DNA from: Methanosarcinaceae archaeon
GTDB lineage: Archaea > Halobacteriota > Methanosarcinia > Methanosarcinales > Methanosarcinaceae
Direction of reading: 5' to 3'
NCBI GenBank assembly: GCA_017613335.1
Contig: JAGAEB010000004.1
Span: 1 to 24,882, forward strand
Length of the DNA: 24,882 nucleotides
The number at the start of each line of letters is the position of its first letter. Position 1 is the first letter of the stretch. Of this stretch, positions 7,748 through 16,726 are shown in pieces. The translations under genes were made by a program, and so were the position numbers. The notes below the pieces were generated by a model. That model ran no database searches. It saw only the letters and a program-made list of their open reading frames with translations, and was not told where the DNA came from.

Positions 7748-7841
7748 AAATAAAATTAATCCGGAAAGCCTTATCGAAAAGATCATGAAAAAGATCATGA
7801 AAAAAGAGAAAAATCCCGGATTTTCATTTCCGGGAAGATCC

Positions 7842-7953
7842 GGGATTTCCGGATAACAGGATTTCCGGATAACGGGATTTCCGGATAACGGGATTTCCGG
7901 ATAACGGGATTTCCGGATAACAGGATTTCCGGATAACGGGATTTCCGGATAAC
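7842..7953. repeat. 16-bp tandem repeat, seven copies
   Basis: Seven consecutive copies of (G/A)GGATTTCCGGATAAC begin every 16 bases from 7842. The only variation is A or G at the first base; the second and sixth copies have A. The 7633-7988 gap also holds the inverted repeat at 7707-7747 and an A-rich stretch at 7780-7815; I see no gene in it. The tract lies 35 bases past the leuA stop codon. Confidence 0.97.
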
Positions 7954-7988
7954 AGAAATCTTCTGAACTTTTTTCCCCGCGCCGATCG

Positions 7989-9512
7989 TTATTCCATCTG
8001 CGCGAGGATGTTCATGGCATTGACGAGCGCTTCGACGGAGGCGAGGACGATATCCGAATCGGCGCTTTTGGCGGTGATCATGTGGCCTTTTTCATCTCTG
8101 ACGACGATGCGGACGCGGGCGAGGGCATCGGCGCCGGCGCCGACGGATTCGATCCGGAAGTCCTCCATTTTGAAGCGTGTCGAGCCGACGATCTCTTCGA
8201 CGGCGCTGAGCGCAGCATCGACGGGGCCGACGCCGGGTTTTGCGGCGAGGCGTTCGCAGCCGTTGACCGTTGCTTTGATGACGGCCGTCGGCGTGACGAG
8301 GTTTCCCGTCAGGACGGAGACTTCTTTGAGCGTGACCATCTTTTCCGTCGGACCTGTTTTCATGACGATCGAGGCAACTTCGAAAAGATCCGCATCCGTG
8401 ACTTCGCGGCCTTTGTCGCCGATGCCTTTGATGACGGCGACGATCTCTTCGAGCTGGGCATCCGAAGGGCATATGCCGGCGGATTCAAGGCTTTTTCTGA
8501 CGGCGAATCTTCCGGCGTGCTTGCCGAGGATGATCCGTCTTTTCTGGCCGACCATCTCAGGCGTCATCATGCCGGGCTCGAATGTCTCGGGATCCGTCAG
8601 GACGCCGCGGCTGTGGATGCCGGATTCGTGCGCGAATGCATTTTCGCCGACGATCGGCGTCGTCGGAAGGACAGGGATCCAGAAGTGTTTCTGAACGAGT
8701 TTCGACGTCTCGAGGAGATATTCCGTATTGATGTTCGTCCGGCAGCCGCAGAGTGACTGAAGCGCCATCACGACTTCTGCCAGAGAAGCGTTTCCGGCGC
8801 GCTCGCCGATACCGTTCATTGTGACCTGGACTTCCGAGGCTCCTGCTTCGACGCCGGCGATCGTGTTGGCGACGGCAAGTCCGAAATCGTTGTGACAGTG
8901 GACGGCGTAGGGCACATCCGCTTCCTGACGGAGCGCCGTGATGAAGCGTCCCGTCGATGACGGTGTCATGATGCCGACCGTATCGGGTATATTGATGATG
9001 TCCGCGCCGGCTTTTCTGACCGCCCGGATCATTTCGGAAAGATGACCGAAATCAGCGCGCGTCGCATCCATCGGTGAGAACATGCATTTCAGGCCGTATC
9101 TTTTGACATATTCCACGATGTCGACGGCTTCTGCGATCGCGTTTTCCCGGGAGATCTTCATCGTGTTTTCTCTCTGGAGATCGGATGACGGGATAAAAAC
9201 ATGGACCATATCGACGCCGCAGTCGATACAGGCATCAACGTCTTTCGTCAGGGATCTGGCAAGGCCGCACAGCTCCGCATTCAGGCGGAGATCATGGATC
9301 TTTTTCACAGCTTCCATGTCGCCCGGAGAGGAGACAGGAAAACCGGCTTCGATGACGTCGACGCCGAGTCTGTCAAGCTGCTGAGCGATCGCGATCTTCT
9401 GATCGACTGTCACAGAAACGCCCGGCGTCTGTTCCCCGTCCCTGAGCGTCGTGTCAAAAACAGTAATTTTTCTGCCTTTCATTTCAGAGGAGTAAAAAAC
9501 GATTCCCCGCAT
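7989..9512 (-). CDS. leuA: 2-isopropylmalate synthase (LeuA-like; citramalate synthase possible)
   Basis: The enzyme belongs to the acetyl-CoA-dependent acyltransferases that begin leucine (2-isopropylmalate) or isoleucine (citramalate) synthesis. The TIM barrel carries FDTTLRDGEQTPGVS with the metal-binding aspartate, and HCHNDFGLAVANT with the metal-binding histidines. GENAFAHESGIH and GQKRRIILGKHAGR follow. The last 130 or so residues are the LeuA regulatory domain (VGPVDAALSAVEEIV, SVGAGADALARVR), so feedback control is likely. VIEAGFPVSS, INIPDTVGIMTP and GVEAGASEV resemble archaeal LeuA more than CimA, but substrate cannot be proved from sequence. I use ATG 9512 because it fits the TATA box at 9555-9563. 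ATG 9482 would give a more usual N-terminus (MKGRKITVFD). Neither has a clear ribosome site. Confidence 0.88.
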   Translation of the reverse strand: MRGIVFYSSEMKGRKITVFDTTLRDGEQTPGVSVTVDQKIAIAQQLDRLGVDVIEAGFPVSSPGDMEAVKKIHDLRLNAELCGLARSLTKDVDACIDCGVDMVHVFIPSSDLQRENTMKISRENAIAEAVDIVEYVKRYGLKCMFSPMDATRADFGHLSEMIRAVRKAGADIINIPDTVGIMTPSSTGRFITALRQEADVPYAVHCHNDFGLAVANTIAGVEAGASEVQVTMNGIGERAGNASLAEVVMALQSLCGCRTNINTEYLLETSKLVQKHFWIPVLPTTPIVGENAFAHESGIHSRGVLTDPETFEPGMMTPEMVGQKRRIILGKHAGRFAVRKSLESAGICPSDAQLEEIVAVIKGIGDKGREVTDADLFEVASIVMKTGPTEKMVTLKEVSVLTGNLVTPTAVIKATVNGCERLAAKPGVGPVDAALSAVEEIVGSTRFKMEDFRIESVGAGADALARVRIVVRDEKGHMITAKSADSDIVLASVEALVNAMNILAQME

Positions 9513-9554
9513 TCGTAAATTCAGACATATGGATCGGTCAGTAATGGTCCTGTG

Positions 9555-9563
9555 TTTATAAAT
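9555..9563 (-). promoter_or_regulatory. TATA box of leuA
   Basis: The minus strand reads ATTTATAAA, a near-consensus archaeal TATA box. Transcription would start near 9530, giving about a 20-base leader to ATG 9512 or 50 bases to ATG 9482. Confidence 0.55.
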
Positions 9564-9578
9564 AGGTTTTTGAAAATG

Positions 9579-9642
9579 AAACCGGCCGGATAATACAGAG
9601 GATCATCCGGACCGGCGGGTATCCCGGACCGCCGGCCGGTTT
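9579..9642. terminator. Nested GC-rich inverted repeats, probable terminator
   Basis: Outer arms AAACCGGCCGG (9579-9589) and CCGGCCGGTTT (9632-9642) are perfect complements. An alternative inner hairpin, CCGGCGG (9612-9618) with CCGCCGG (9629-9635), uses overlapping bases, so the two folds exclude each other. T runs follow on both strands. The element lies between the ABC ATPase gene and the leuA promoter and probably ends the ABC operon. The rest of 9513-9806 shows only short GAAAACGACT-like repeats just after the ATPase stop. Confidence 0.45.
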
Positions 9643-9806
9643 TTCAGTTCCTCTTTCCGCAGTTGTTCCGTCCTGTGTCATGCATCTCCGGTCTGATGAT
9701 GCGGCGAGTGTTTTTTGTCTGTCCTGTGCCTGTGTGATGAAATTGCAGTTTCGGTCTCTTTTCCCCTTTTCAGTCGTTTCAGTTTTTTTACCTTTTTCAG
9801 TCGTTT

Positions 9807-10754
9807 TCAGTCGTTTTCAGTCAGTTTCATGAAGATATCCTGAAGTGACATCCTTTTTTCTTCGAATCCGAGGATCATGCCGCCCGCTTTTGTGACAGTT
9901 GCTGAGATTGCTTCTCTGTTGTCGTTTTTCGTGAAAAGGATGACTGATCCGTTTCTGACTTCCGCGGAGATGAATCCCGGGATTTCCCGGAGAAGACCGG
10001 CTGTGATTTCCGGCGGGATCCCGGAGACGTTCAATATCCGGCAGAAACCCTCTTTTTCGGCTGCTTTTTTCCGCAGATCATCGATCGTACCGACAGCAGC
10101 CAGCTTTCCTTTGTTCATTATTCCGATCCTGTCGCAGATGCTCTCGATCTCTTCCATGGAATGTGAACTGAGAAAGACGGTAACGTTTTTTTCTCTGCTG
10201 ATCTTCCGGATCAGATCACGCATCATCTGAGAACCTTTCGGATCGACGCCGCTCGTCGGTTCATCGAGGAAAAGGATCTCCGGATCGTTGATCAGCGCCT
10301 GCGCAAAGCAGAATCTCTTTCTCATGCCTGTTGAAAAGCCGCCGATCTTCTGATCGGCCGCTTTTTCAAGTCCGACAAGACACAGGAGATCTTCAATCTT
10401 TTTTTCACGGACATCGTCTGACATCCTGTAAAATTTTGAATAGAACCGGAGATTCTGACGGGCTGTCAGGTGGTCATAAAAGCCTGCCGGCTCCGGCATG
10501 AATCCCGTCTTCTCACGGATATGGATGACATCGCGGACGATATCGTGACCCAGAACCCGGCCGGAACCTTCCGTCGGTTCCAGAAGACCGAGCATCATTT
10601 TCATCGTCGTTGTCTTTCCGGCGCCGTTAGGGCCCGCAAATCCGAAAATTTCGCCGCGGGCAACAGACAGATTCAGATGATCGACAACGGTTTTTTCTTT
10701 TCCGAATATTTTTGTCAGATCCGTCAATTCGATAATATTTTCAGTTCCGGTCAT
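9807..10754 (-). CDS. ABC transporter ATP-binding protein
   Basis: This 315-residue ATPase powers an ABC-2-type exporter and should bind the cytoplasmic face of the permease encoded at 12193-14244. It shows Walker A GPNGAGKTT (41-49), a Q-loop region GFMPEPAGFYDHLTARQN, a variant signature GGFSTGMRKR in place of LSGGQ, Walker B ILFLDEPTSGVDP and the switch histidine in FLSSHS. About 90 residues after the ATPase core form the C-terminal domain typical of DrrA/CcmA-like exporters. The start has an AGGTGA site eight bases upstream. It is the last gene of the cluster, 124 bases after the NEW3-like gene. No strong TATA box is visible in that gap, so co-transcription is likely. The substrate is unknown. 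Confidence 0.95.
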   Translation of the reverse strand: MTGTENIIELTDLTKIFGKEKTVVDHLNLSVARGEIFGFAGPNGAGKTTTMKMMLGLLEPTEGSGRVLGHDIVRDVIHIREKTGFMPEPAGFYDHLTARQNLRFYSKFYRMSDDVREKKIEDLLCLVGLEKAADQKIGGFSTGMRKRFCFAQALINDPEILFLDEPTSGVDPKGSQMMRDLIRKISREKNVTVFLSSHSMEEIESICDRIGIMNKGKLAAVGTIDDLRKKAAEKEGFCRILNVSGIPPEITAGLLREIPGFISAEVRNGSVILFTKNDNREAISATVTKAGGMILGFEEKRMSLQDIFMKLTEND

Positions 10755-10878
10755 AATTATTTCACCTGTATGTGTGTTTTTATTCTCCTGATTTCATCAT
10801 TCCGTTTTTCATTTCAGCAGCATTCGTGACAGGATAAACAATGAAGCAGCAGAGATAACAGCAGCGGCAACAACAGCG

Positions 10879-12180
10879 TTACCGTCTGCCGAATTTAAAG
10901 AAGATCAGCCCCATGAAAAGGACCGCTGCGACGATCAGACCGATCCCGATCAGACCGCTTCTTTCAGATTTTTCGATCGTGACTTCTATTCTTTCGTCCT
11001 GACTCTGCGTTTCATCACTGACGGCACGGATCAGGATTTCTTTCGTGCCTGAGCCGGCGTCTGCCCTGGCCGTGACATCGACGGCGGCAGTCCATGATTC
11101 GCCGGGTCTGAGTTCTTTGGTGTTTCCGAAACTGTTCAGATCCGTTGTCAGGCCGGAAGGACTCTGTATCCTCAGGTTGATGTTCTGAAGCGTTTTGTCA
11201 CCGGTGTTTCTGACCGTCACGGAAATGGTTTTGGATTCTCCGGGATTCAGTTCCATACGGTTGACGGAACCGGATACGGAGAGGATGTTTTCGTCTTCAA
11301 GTTCGTTGTTGACAATAACCGTAAAGTTCAGCGGGATGCCGCGGTCTCCGTTTTCAGGCACAGCCCTGGCCGTAAATGTGTAAACCCCGTTTGTTTCATT
11401 CAGAGCAGGCCTGACTTTGAGATAAAAATCTCCGGATTCACCAGGACCGACAGAAAGTTTTTTCAGGCGGTAGCTGCCGTCTGATTCGTAAAAAAATTCA
11501 ACCGTCCATCCCGCAGGAACATTTTCCGTTTCAAGGTCGGCGGTGATACGGTGTTCGTATTTGTTTTTCAGTGTCGCGTGAAACCGGACGTCTCCTGAGG
11601 AAGAAATCTCAAGCCCCGGCGTATCTGAGAAAAATTCGATGTTCGGCTCCGTTTTTCTGTCGATGTTGACAACGAATTCACGATAGATCGATCTGCCTTC
11701 ATCCGGTCTGAAGCGGACATAGACCGCGTAATCTCCTTCCTGTGCATCGTCCGGCGTTTTGATGCGAAGTGTGACCGGAATCTTTTCAGTATTGCCGGCA
11801 GCAAAATAGAGATTCGTAATCCGCGATCCGTCTTTGTAAAAGCCGACATCCCAGCCTTCCGGAAAATCATAGACCTGAAGAGAACACCAGCCGTCTTCCG
11901 TTCTCTCATAACCGCTTTCAAGCGTAAGGGAAAACTCGACCGTATCGCCCGGATAAGCCGTTTTTCCGGTGATCGTATTGATAACGGCAACCGATGACCA
12001 GTCAGACGAAGCGCCGGCAGGAGATATCGATAAAAAGACAAACAGCATCGAAAGCAGGATCAGTGAAACGACGGATTTTCCTATGCGGACGACCCCGGAG
12101 GATGTTCCCGGATATAGCCGGAAAAACGATCTGCCGTAAATTCCTTCGCGGATCATGCTTTCATTTTTTTGATACAACAT
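10879..12180 (-). CDS. Membrane-anchored NEW3/COG1470-like protein
   Basis: The 433-residue protein has an N-terminal export signal (about 33-57, ending SPAGAS), three or four repeated Ig-like beta-sandwich domains, and a C-terminal membrane helix (about 411-429) followed by FGRR. It should therefore be anchored with the bulk outside the cell. The repeats carry features of NEW3 and related archaeal surface domains: YPGDTVEFSLTLE, GWDVGFYKDGSRI, SVGPGESGDFYLKVRP and LNPGESKTISVTVRNTGDK. The start at 12180 is 12 bases after the permease stop; the only ribosome-site candidate is a weak GGGGC, so translation is probably coupled. Being encoded between permease and ATPase, it is probably an accessory subunit of the exporter, perhaps handling substrate outside the membrane. 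Confidence 0.85.
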   Translation of the reverse strand: MLYQKNESMIREGIYGRSFFRLYPGTSSGVVRIGKSVVSLILLSMLFVFLSISPAGASSDWSSVAVINTITGKTAYPGDTVEFSLTLESGYERTEDGWCSLQVYDFPEGWDVGFYKDGSRITNLYFAAGNTEKIPVTLRIKTPDDAQEGDYAVYVRFRPDEGRSIYREFVVNIDRKTEPNIEFFSDTPGLEISSSGDVRFHATLKNKYEHRITADLETENVPAGWTVEFFYESDGSYRLKKLSVGPGESGDFYLKVRPALNETNGVYTFTARAVPENGDRGIPLNFTVIVNNELEDENILSVSGSVNRMELNPGESKTISVTVRNTGDKTLQNINLRIQSPSGLTTDLNSFGNTKELRPGESWTAAVDVTARADAGSGTKEILIRAVSDETQSQDERIEVTIEKSERSGLIGIGLIVAAVLFMGLIFFKFGRR

Positions 12181-12192
12181 GGCAATGCCCCG

Positions 12193-14244
12193 TTATTTTG
12201 TCAGCGTAATGTCTTTTTTCAGGAAAATGACAAACGACAGAACGGAAGGGATGCAGACGGCAGCGATCAGAACGATCAGATTCCCCGAAAAGGCGCCCGC
12301 CCATTCCGTCAGGCTGTGTCCGGTATCGAAAATCCCCATGATCTCAGGCTGATAGGAAAAAGACTCTTTCATGACGTCCGGGATCCCGGCTGATATGAGG
12401 GCATAATGATGTGCGGGAGACAGTTTCAGGAGAAGGAGGGAATACTTTTCGGCAAGCAGGAAATCGTCTGTGAACATATAGAACGAAGTGTAGGCGATCT
12501 GAGAGAAAAGAACGATCAGAACAAGCCAGATCAGGATGTCGGTGATCAGGGAAGTATCCGGTTTTGAGACGGCTGATGAGACAAGAACGGCAATGCCGGA
12601 AAAGATGAATGTATAAAGGAACGTCAGCACGACGAAGATCTCGAGGCGGATGATCTGATCGGATGTCATCTGCATCCCGGATGCCGATAAGAGACAGCCG
12701 GCTGCCATATTGACGGAGACGAAAATGATCAGAAAGACAGTTGCAGCCGATCCGAGAAGCTTTCCGGCGATGATATTGTCCCGATAGACAGGATGCCCCA
12801 TCAGAACATTCATGGAGCCTGAGCGTATTTCTTTGATAACGGTATCGAATGCGGCAACGATGCCGAGGACCGGCGCAAACCGGCCGATGATCATGGCCAT
12901 TCCTTTGAAACCTCTCATGATATCAGACATGCCCATAAAATCGGCTCTGTAGCCGACTTCCATGCCTTTGACATATGTCCATGAGAGGACGACGATCGTA
13001 AATGTCGCTGCGACCAGAAGGAAAACGGGATTTCTGATGCAGTCCGCAAATTCCTTTCCGGCGATCAGACCGATGATCTGCAGATTGAATTTCGTGTGTA
13101 AACCTGATGTCATGTGTGAACCTCCGGATCGGATGTCTTTGCGGATGAAAGCAACGTACGAAGCTGTCAGAAAAACAGCAGGGACAGCCAGAAGGTAGAG
13201 GATGTCCGTGATGTAATACGACACAAGATAATCAATCGTATAACGCGTGTCGAGGAATCCGTTGACGTCATGCATTATATTGACTGCCGTGTAACTCAGA
13301 TCAAGGTTTCCGACAGTGACCTGTGCATAGTGGTGGATCGGTGAGATGTCGGCGATCCGTTCAGCGACCCGGAAAAACGGATCTGCGGCGTCAAACATGG
13401 ATGTTCCGGTGATGATCGAACTCAGGACAAGGATAAGAGGGCCGAATGCGAAACAGAGGAGGATCCAGAGAACGGCGCCGGCGACAAATGATGAAATGCT
13501 GTCTTTGAGAATGACCGATGTAAAGAGACTGAATGAGGCAAAGACAAGCAGATACAGATATGTCATAATGAAGAAGATCAGGAGTCTTGAGATCATCTGA
13601 GGATCCGCAATGACGCCCGTGTTCAGAAAATCAGAGGCGAGAATGATCATAAAAGAAAGCATCACGATGCAGAACAGACTTGCGGCAACGGCGAGAAATT
13701 TTCCGAGGATGAGACTGTCTCTGAAAACAGGATGGCCGAAAAGAACGTTCAGGGATCTGTCGTTTCTTTCCGACACGAAAGCATTATAGCCGAGTGCGAT
13801 CCCGATGAGCGGGAAAAAGACGGCAATGATCTGAATATAATCCGTGCTTCCCCTTTGGGAATAAACGAAAACGGTCAGGATGAAGACAAAAGTCAGAACG
13901 ATCGTGTTTTTTTCATAAAGACGGTCTGCAAAATCTTTTCCGGCAATGGTTGCTGCCGCGCGGAGATTGAGTCTGTCTTTAAGGGAAGGTTTCCCGGAAA
14001 AGTTTCTGCCTTTTCCGGATCCTGCATCTCCGGAATCCTGAAACCGGTTTTTGACGGGAGGACTTTTGAAGGGATCCGGGGGGCTTTCATAATCCTGTTC
14101 CTTTCTGCCGCTGTAAGGCGGGTTTTCGTCTGAAAATATGTTTTCTTCCGAAACGGTTGTTTTGTCCGGAAATGCATTTTTTCCTGAAAACATTGTTTTG
14201 TCAGAGATCATGTTTTTGTTTACATAACAGTTGTTTTCATTCAT
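12193..14244 (-). CDS. Internally duplicated ABC-2 type permease
   Basis: This 683-residue membrane protein is two ABC-2 permease units in one chain. Unit one (about 95-372) and unit two (about 388-683) share IAGK(D/E)FAD, the cytoplasmic loop (S)MNVL-GHPV-RD, and SP-HHYA, each with about six membrane helices. One polypeptide may thus supply both halves of the membrane pore. Before unit one is a hydrophilic tail of about 95 residues. Its residues 12-41 are five hexapeptides of pattern x-hydrophobic-(S/P)-(D/E/G)-(K/E)-(T/N): MISDKT, MFSGKN, AFPDKT, TVSEEN, IFSDEN. ATG 14244 overlaps the preceding stop by eight bases (ATGAATGA) and has a strong GGAGG site. Its partner ATPase is probably the one at 9807-10754. 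Confidence 0.92.
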   Translation of the reverse strand: MNENNCYVNKNMISDKTMFSGKNAFPDKTTVSEENIFSDENPPYSGRKEQDYESPPDPFKSPPVKNRFQDSGDAGSGKGRNFSGKPSLKDRLNLRAAATIAGKDFADRLYEKNTIVLTFVFILTVFVYSQRGSTDYIQIIAVFFPLIGIALGYNAFVSERNDRSLNVLFGHPVFRDSLILGKFLAVAASLFCIVMLSFMIILASDFLNTGVIADPQMISRLLIFFIMTYLYLLVFASFSLFTSVILKDSISSFVAGAVLWILLCFAFGPLILVLSSIITGTSMFDAADPFFRVAERIADISPIHHYAQVTVGNLDLSYTAVNIMHDVNGFLDTRYTIDYLVSYYITDILYLLAVPAVFLTASYVAFIRKDIRSGGSHMTSGLHTKFNLQIIGLIAGKEFADCIRNPVFLLVAATFTIVVLSWTYVKGMEVGYRADFMGMSDIMRGFKGMAMIIGRFAPVLGIVAAFDTVIKEIRSGSMNVLMGHPVYRDNIIAGKLLGSAATVFLIIFVSVNMAAGCLLSASGMQMTSDQIIRLEIFVVLTFLYTFIFSGIAVLVSSAVSKPDTSLITDILIWLVLIVLFSQIAYTSFYMFTDDFLLAEKYSLLLLKLSPAHHYALISAGIPDVMKESFSYQPEIMGIFDTGHSLTEWAGAFSGNLIVLIAAVCIPSVLSFVIFLKKDITLTK

Positions 14245-16207
14245 CAGTAAGCCTCCTTCTGATGATCATAAAAAGTGCGGCAATAACCGACAGCCATGTA
14301 AATGCCGGAATCGTTTTCGGGACATCCGGAGATTTTTCAGGAAAACCGGAATCTGTTTTCCGTTCATTGTCCCGGGATGATCCGGAAATTCCCGGGTCGT
14401 CTGAAAAGCCGGGGGTTTCATCGTCTGTTTTTCCGACGGGGCCTTTATGCCACCCGGACAGAAATCCGGAATCGCCGATGTCGCAGATGAAGATATCGCG
14501 ATCGAAGAAATTTTCAGCATGGACGCGCGATTCGATCACAAGAATGCTGCCGGACGGGGAGACGTCTTCGACCGAATCATACCGGCCGATGACAGGAGAT
14601 GTCAGCTGACGGATCTCCGTCCCGTTTTCATCGGTCATGAAAAGAGAACCCGAATGATTGTAAACATCCGGGACGCCGAAATTATCCGTGCTTCCGGAAA
14701 ACATCCGGCCGTCTCTGTCGAGGGCAGACGGATAGATGATCCGGTAACCGGAACCGGACGGATCGGGAACGATGACGATCTTTTCAGCCTGTGTGCCGCT
14801 TGAGAAGATCGATCTGTGCGTCTCGCCGCGGACAGCGATCGTTCTGAGATCCGTTCCGTCTGCGTTGACCGTGCAGAGATTTCTGTCACTTTCGATGAAA
14901 AAGATCTTTCCGCCGTCCGGGAACCACTGTTCCTGTGAAATGTTTCCCGAAGCAACATCCGTGACCGTTTTCCCGGAATCGGAGATGACGGATAATGTTT
15001 TGCCGTCGGATACAAGGAGCTGAGGACCGGACGGAGACCATTGGCAGGAAAAACTGTCTGTATTGTTTATCGGGGTGAAATAAGTCATTTCGGAAGTTTT
15101 CGTGTCCAGAACGGCATATATGATATGCCGGACAGCCGGGGATTCAGAATAATCCCAAACGTAAGATTCAAGGAGAAAATGTTCTGCGTTCCTGTCGGCA
15201 GATATCCTGTCGATATTGTATTCTGAAACATCCTGTCTGACACGGCCTTCCGCATCATAAGATCTGAGAAAAGAACATAAACAGTTATCCTTGCCGGCAG
15301 ATTCATTTCCGTCGAAAAGGATCGTTTCTTCTCCGGTCAGAATGTTTTTTTTCAGGAGACGGGTACCGGTTCTTTTCTGGTAGAGTGTCGGTTCGGAAGA
15401 GTGCGTCTGACAGGATGCATAAAAAACAGTCTCGTTGTCGATCCAGACGGGAGATGAATATGACAATGGATCCGAAAGCGAGGCTGAAAACAACGGATAT
15501 CTCTGTGATCCGTCGACAGTTTCAATCAGATAATGATCGTATTTGTCTGATCCGGATTCCTGAAAATCGATATAAACATATTTCTGTATATCAGGACTGA
15601 AGGAGATAATTCTGGCTCCTTTTCCATAAATAATATCTTTCAGAGAGGCAGATTCAGAAGAACCTGCTGCTCTGATTTTCCCCCCGTCCGATGTACTGAT
15701 TGCCTGAAACGGATGACCGGCAAAGGGACCGGAATGGTTTCCCCAAATTTTCAGATGATTTCCTTCATCAATCCAGAAAATATCATAAAGAAGCGTAGAA
15801 TCGTTGTCAGAAATTCCCGGATTGAATGAACAATATGTTTTGTTTTCAACGTCCCCGATGATAAAATGATTTACGGACTTGGCCGGGGCAGAATCATTCG
15901 ATTTTGCCAGGCGGAGAATGATAAAAGAGCCTTCAGGAGACCAGTGGATAAACGGGCTGTAACCTTCATGATGATCATTGTTGTCAGGGAACAGATGACC
16001 GATCGAAACGATATCGATTCCGGCCGTGTTTTCCGGAATCATCGATTCCTCAGAAAGGATGTTATCTGAAAGATTGCCGGATGATGCTCCTGACGGAAAA
16101 ATGGAGGCAGATACGGCAAGAAACAGAATGAGAATAAAAAGGAATCTGTCAAAAGGAATACAACAGAATTTCAGATATGTTTTTACCATCAGTTCATTTT
16201 TTGACAT
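14237..16207 (-). CDS. Exported PD40-like beta-propeller protein with C-terminal anchor
   Basis: The 656-residue protein has a signal sequence (about 18-42, ending PSGASS), a long region of repeated strand motifs, and a C-terminal hydrophobic helix followed by RRRLTDE. The propeller is supported by PD40/TolB-like blades such as TDENGTEIRQLTSP followed by SPSGSILVIES, WSPSGPQLLVSDGKT, WFPDGGKIFFIESD and WSPEGSFIILRLA. The tail (PKTIPAFTWLSVIAALF then basic residues) resembles archaeal C-terminal sorting signals, though I cannot assign a sortase type. ATG 16207 has a GAGG site eight bases upstream. It is first in the four-gene ABC cluster and overlaps the permease gene, so it likely works with the exporter at the cell surface. 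Confidence 0.85.
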   Translation of the reverse strand: MSKNELMVKTYLKFCCIPFDRFLFILILFLAVSASIFPSGASSGNLSDNILSEESMIPENTAGIDIVSIGHLFPDNNDHHEGYSPFIHWSPEGSFIILRLAKSNDSAPAKSVNHFIIGDVENKTYCSFNPGISDNDSTLLYDIFWIDEGNHLKIWGNHSGPFAGHPFQAISTSDGGKIRAAGSSESASLKDIIYGKGARIISFSPDIQKYVYIDFQESGSDKYDHYLIETVDGSQRYPLFSASLSDPLSYSSPVWIDNETVFYASCQTHSSEPTLYQKRTGTRLLKKNILTGEETILFDGNESAGKDNCLCSFLRSYDAEGRVRQDVSEYNIDRISADRNAEHFLLESYVWDYSESPAVRHIIYAVLDTKTSEMTYFTPINNTDSFSCQWSPSGPQLLVSDGKTLSVISDSGKTVTDVASGNISQEQWFPDGGKIFFIESDRNLCTVNADGTDLRTIAVRGETHRSIFSSGTQAEKIVIVPDPSGSGYRIIYPSALDRDGRMFSGSTDNFGVPDVYNHSGSLFMTDENGTEIRQLTSPVIGRYDSVEDVSPSGSILVIESRVHAENFFDRDIFICDIGDSGFLSGWHKGPVGKTDDETPGFSDDPGISGSSRDNERKTDSGFPEKSPDVPKTIPAFTWLSVIAALFMIIRRRLTDE

Positions 16208-16243
16208 AAATATGCCTCGATCAATCTGAATAATACAGGTTCA

Positions 16244-16283
16244 GAAATCATCAGAGCAGAATGATTCTGCTCTGATGGATTTC
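16244..16283 (-). terminator. Long hairpin at the end of the small exported protein gene
   Basis: ATCAGAGCAGAAT (16250-16262) pairs perfectly with ATTCTGCTCTGAT (16264-16276) around one central base. After a one-base bulge, GAAATC (16244-16249) pairs with GATTTC (16278-16283). The 19-bp stem overlaps the last two bases of the stop codon. No T run follows on the minus strand, so it may stabilise or process the 3' end rather than terminate transcription. Confidence 0.5.
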
Positions 16284-16719
16284 AGAAATGTCGTTGTCTG
16301 TAGACAAGTACGGTGTAATCCAGGTCATCGAAGGATAAAGCATTCACTTCGATTGAATAACCAGAATGATTCATTTTTTTGAGAGTACGATACATATTGC
16401 CTTTTTGAAGGTGCTCCATGTGTTGGGATGCGTTGGAACCGCAGTAGGTATCTACAGTGACATTGTGATTCAGTGCGTTTGCATTCAGGAAAGCTTCCAT
16501 CGTGCTTCTGTTCGTGACGGTGTCATCTCTCCACCAGTCAACCATATCAACAGGGGATGTTGTGAACCCCCCGTAGATGTAGTTGTATCCGGAGGAGATC
16601 GTGGTGTGGCATGCAGTGTTCCATGTGCTTCCTGCATCAGGAGATTCTTCAGCAGATACAATGCCCGTTGCTGCCGCAAAGACAACAAGAAGCATTGAAA
16701 AGATGATGTATTTTTTCAT
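16282..16719 (-). CDS. Small exported protein of unknown family
   Basis: The 145-residue product has a clear signal peptide (MKKYIIFSMLLVVFAAA, likely cleaved after IVSA at 23). The mature protein of about 122 residues has two cysteines (in NTACHTT and DTYCGSN) that could form one disulphide, an aromatic patch (YNYIYGGF, VDWW), a His/Met-rich QHMEHLQKGNMYRTLKKMNH and no membrane helix. I do not recognise the family. Translation should be strong, since AGGTGA sits six bases before the ATG. The leader is unusual: a TATA box at 16893-16909 implies about 155 untranslated bases containing two copies of a structured element. The downstream one places its conserved CCCAAAGG directly over the ribosome site. 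Confidence 0.85.
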   Translation of the reverse strand: MKKYIIFSMLLVVFAAATGIVSAEESPDAGSTWNTACHTTISSGYNYIYGGFTTSPVDMVDWWRDDTVTNRSTMEAFLNANALNHNVTVDTYCGSNASQHMEHLQKGNMYRTLKKMNHSGYSIEVNALSFDDLDYTVLVYRQRHF

Positions 16720-16726
16720 TTTTTCA

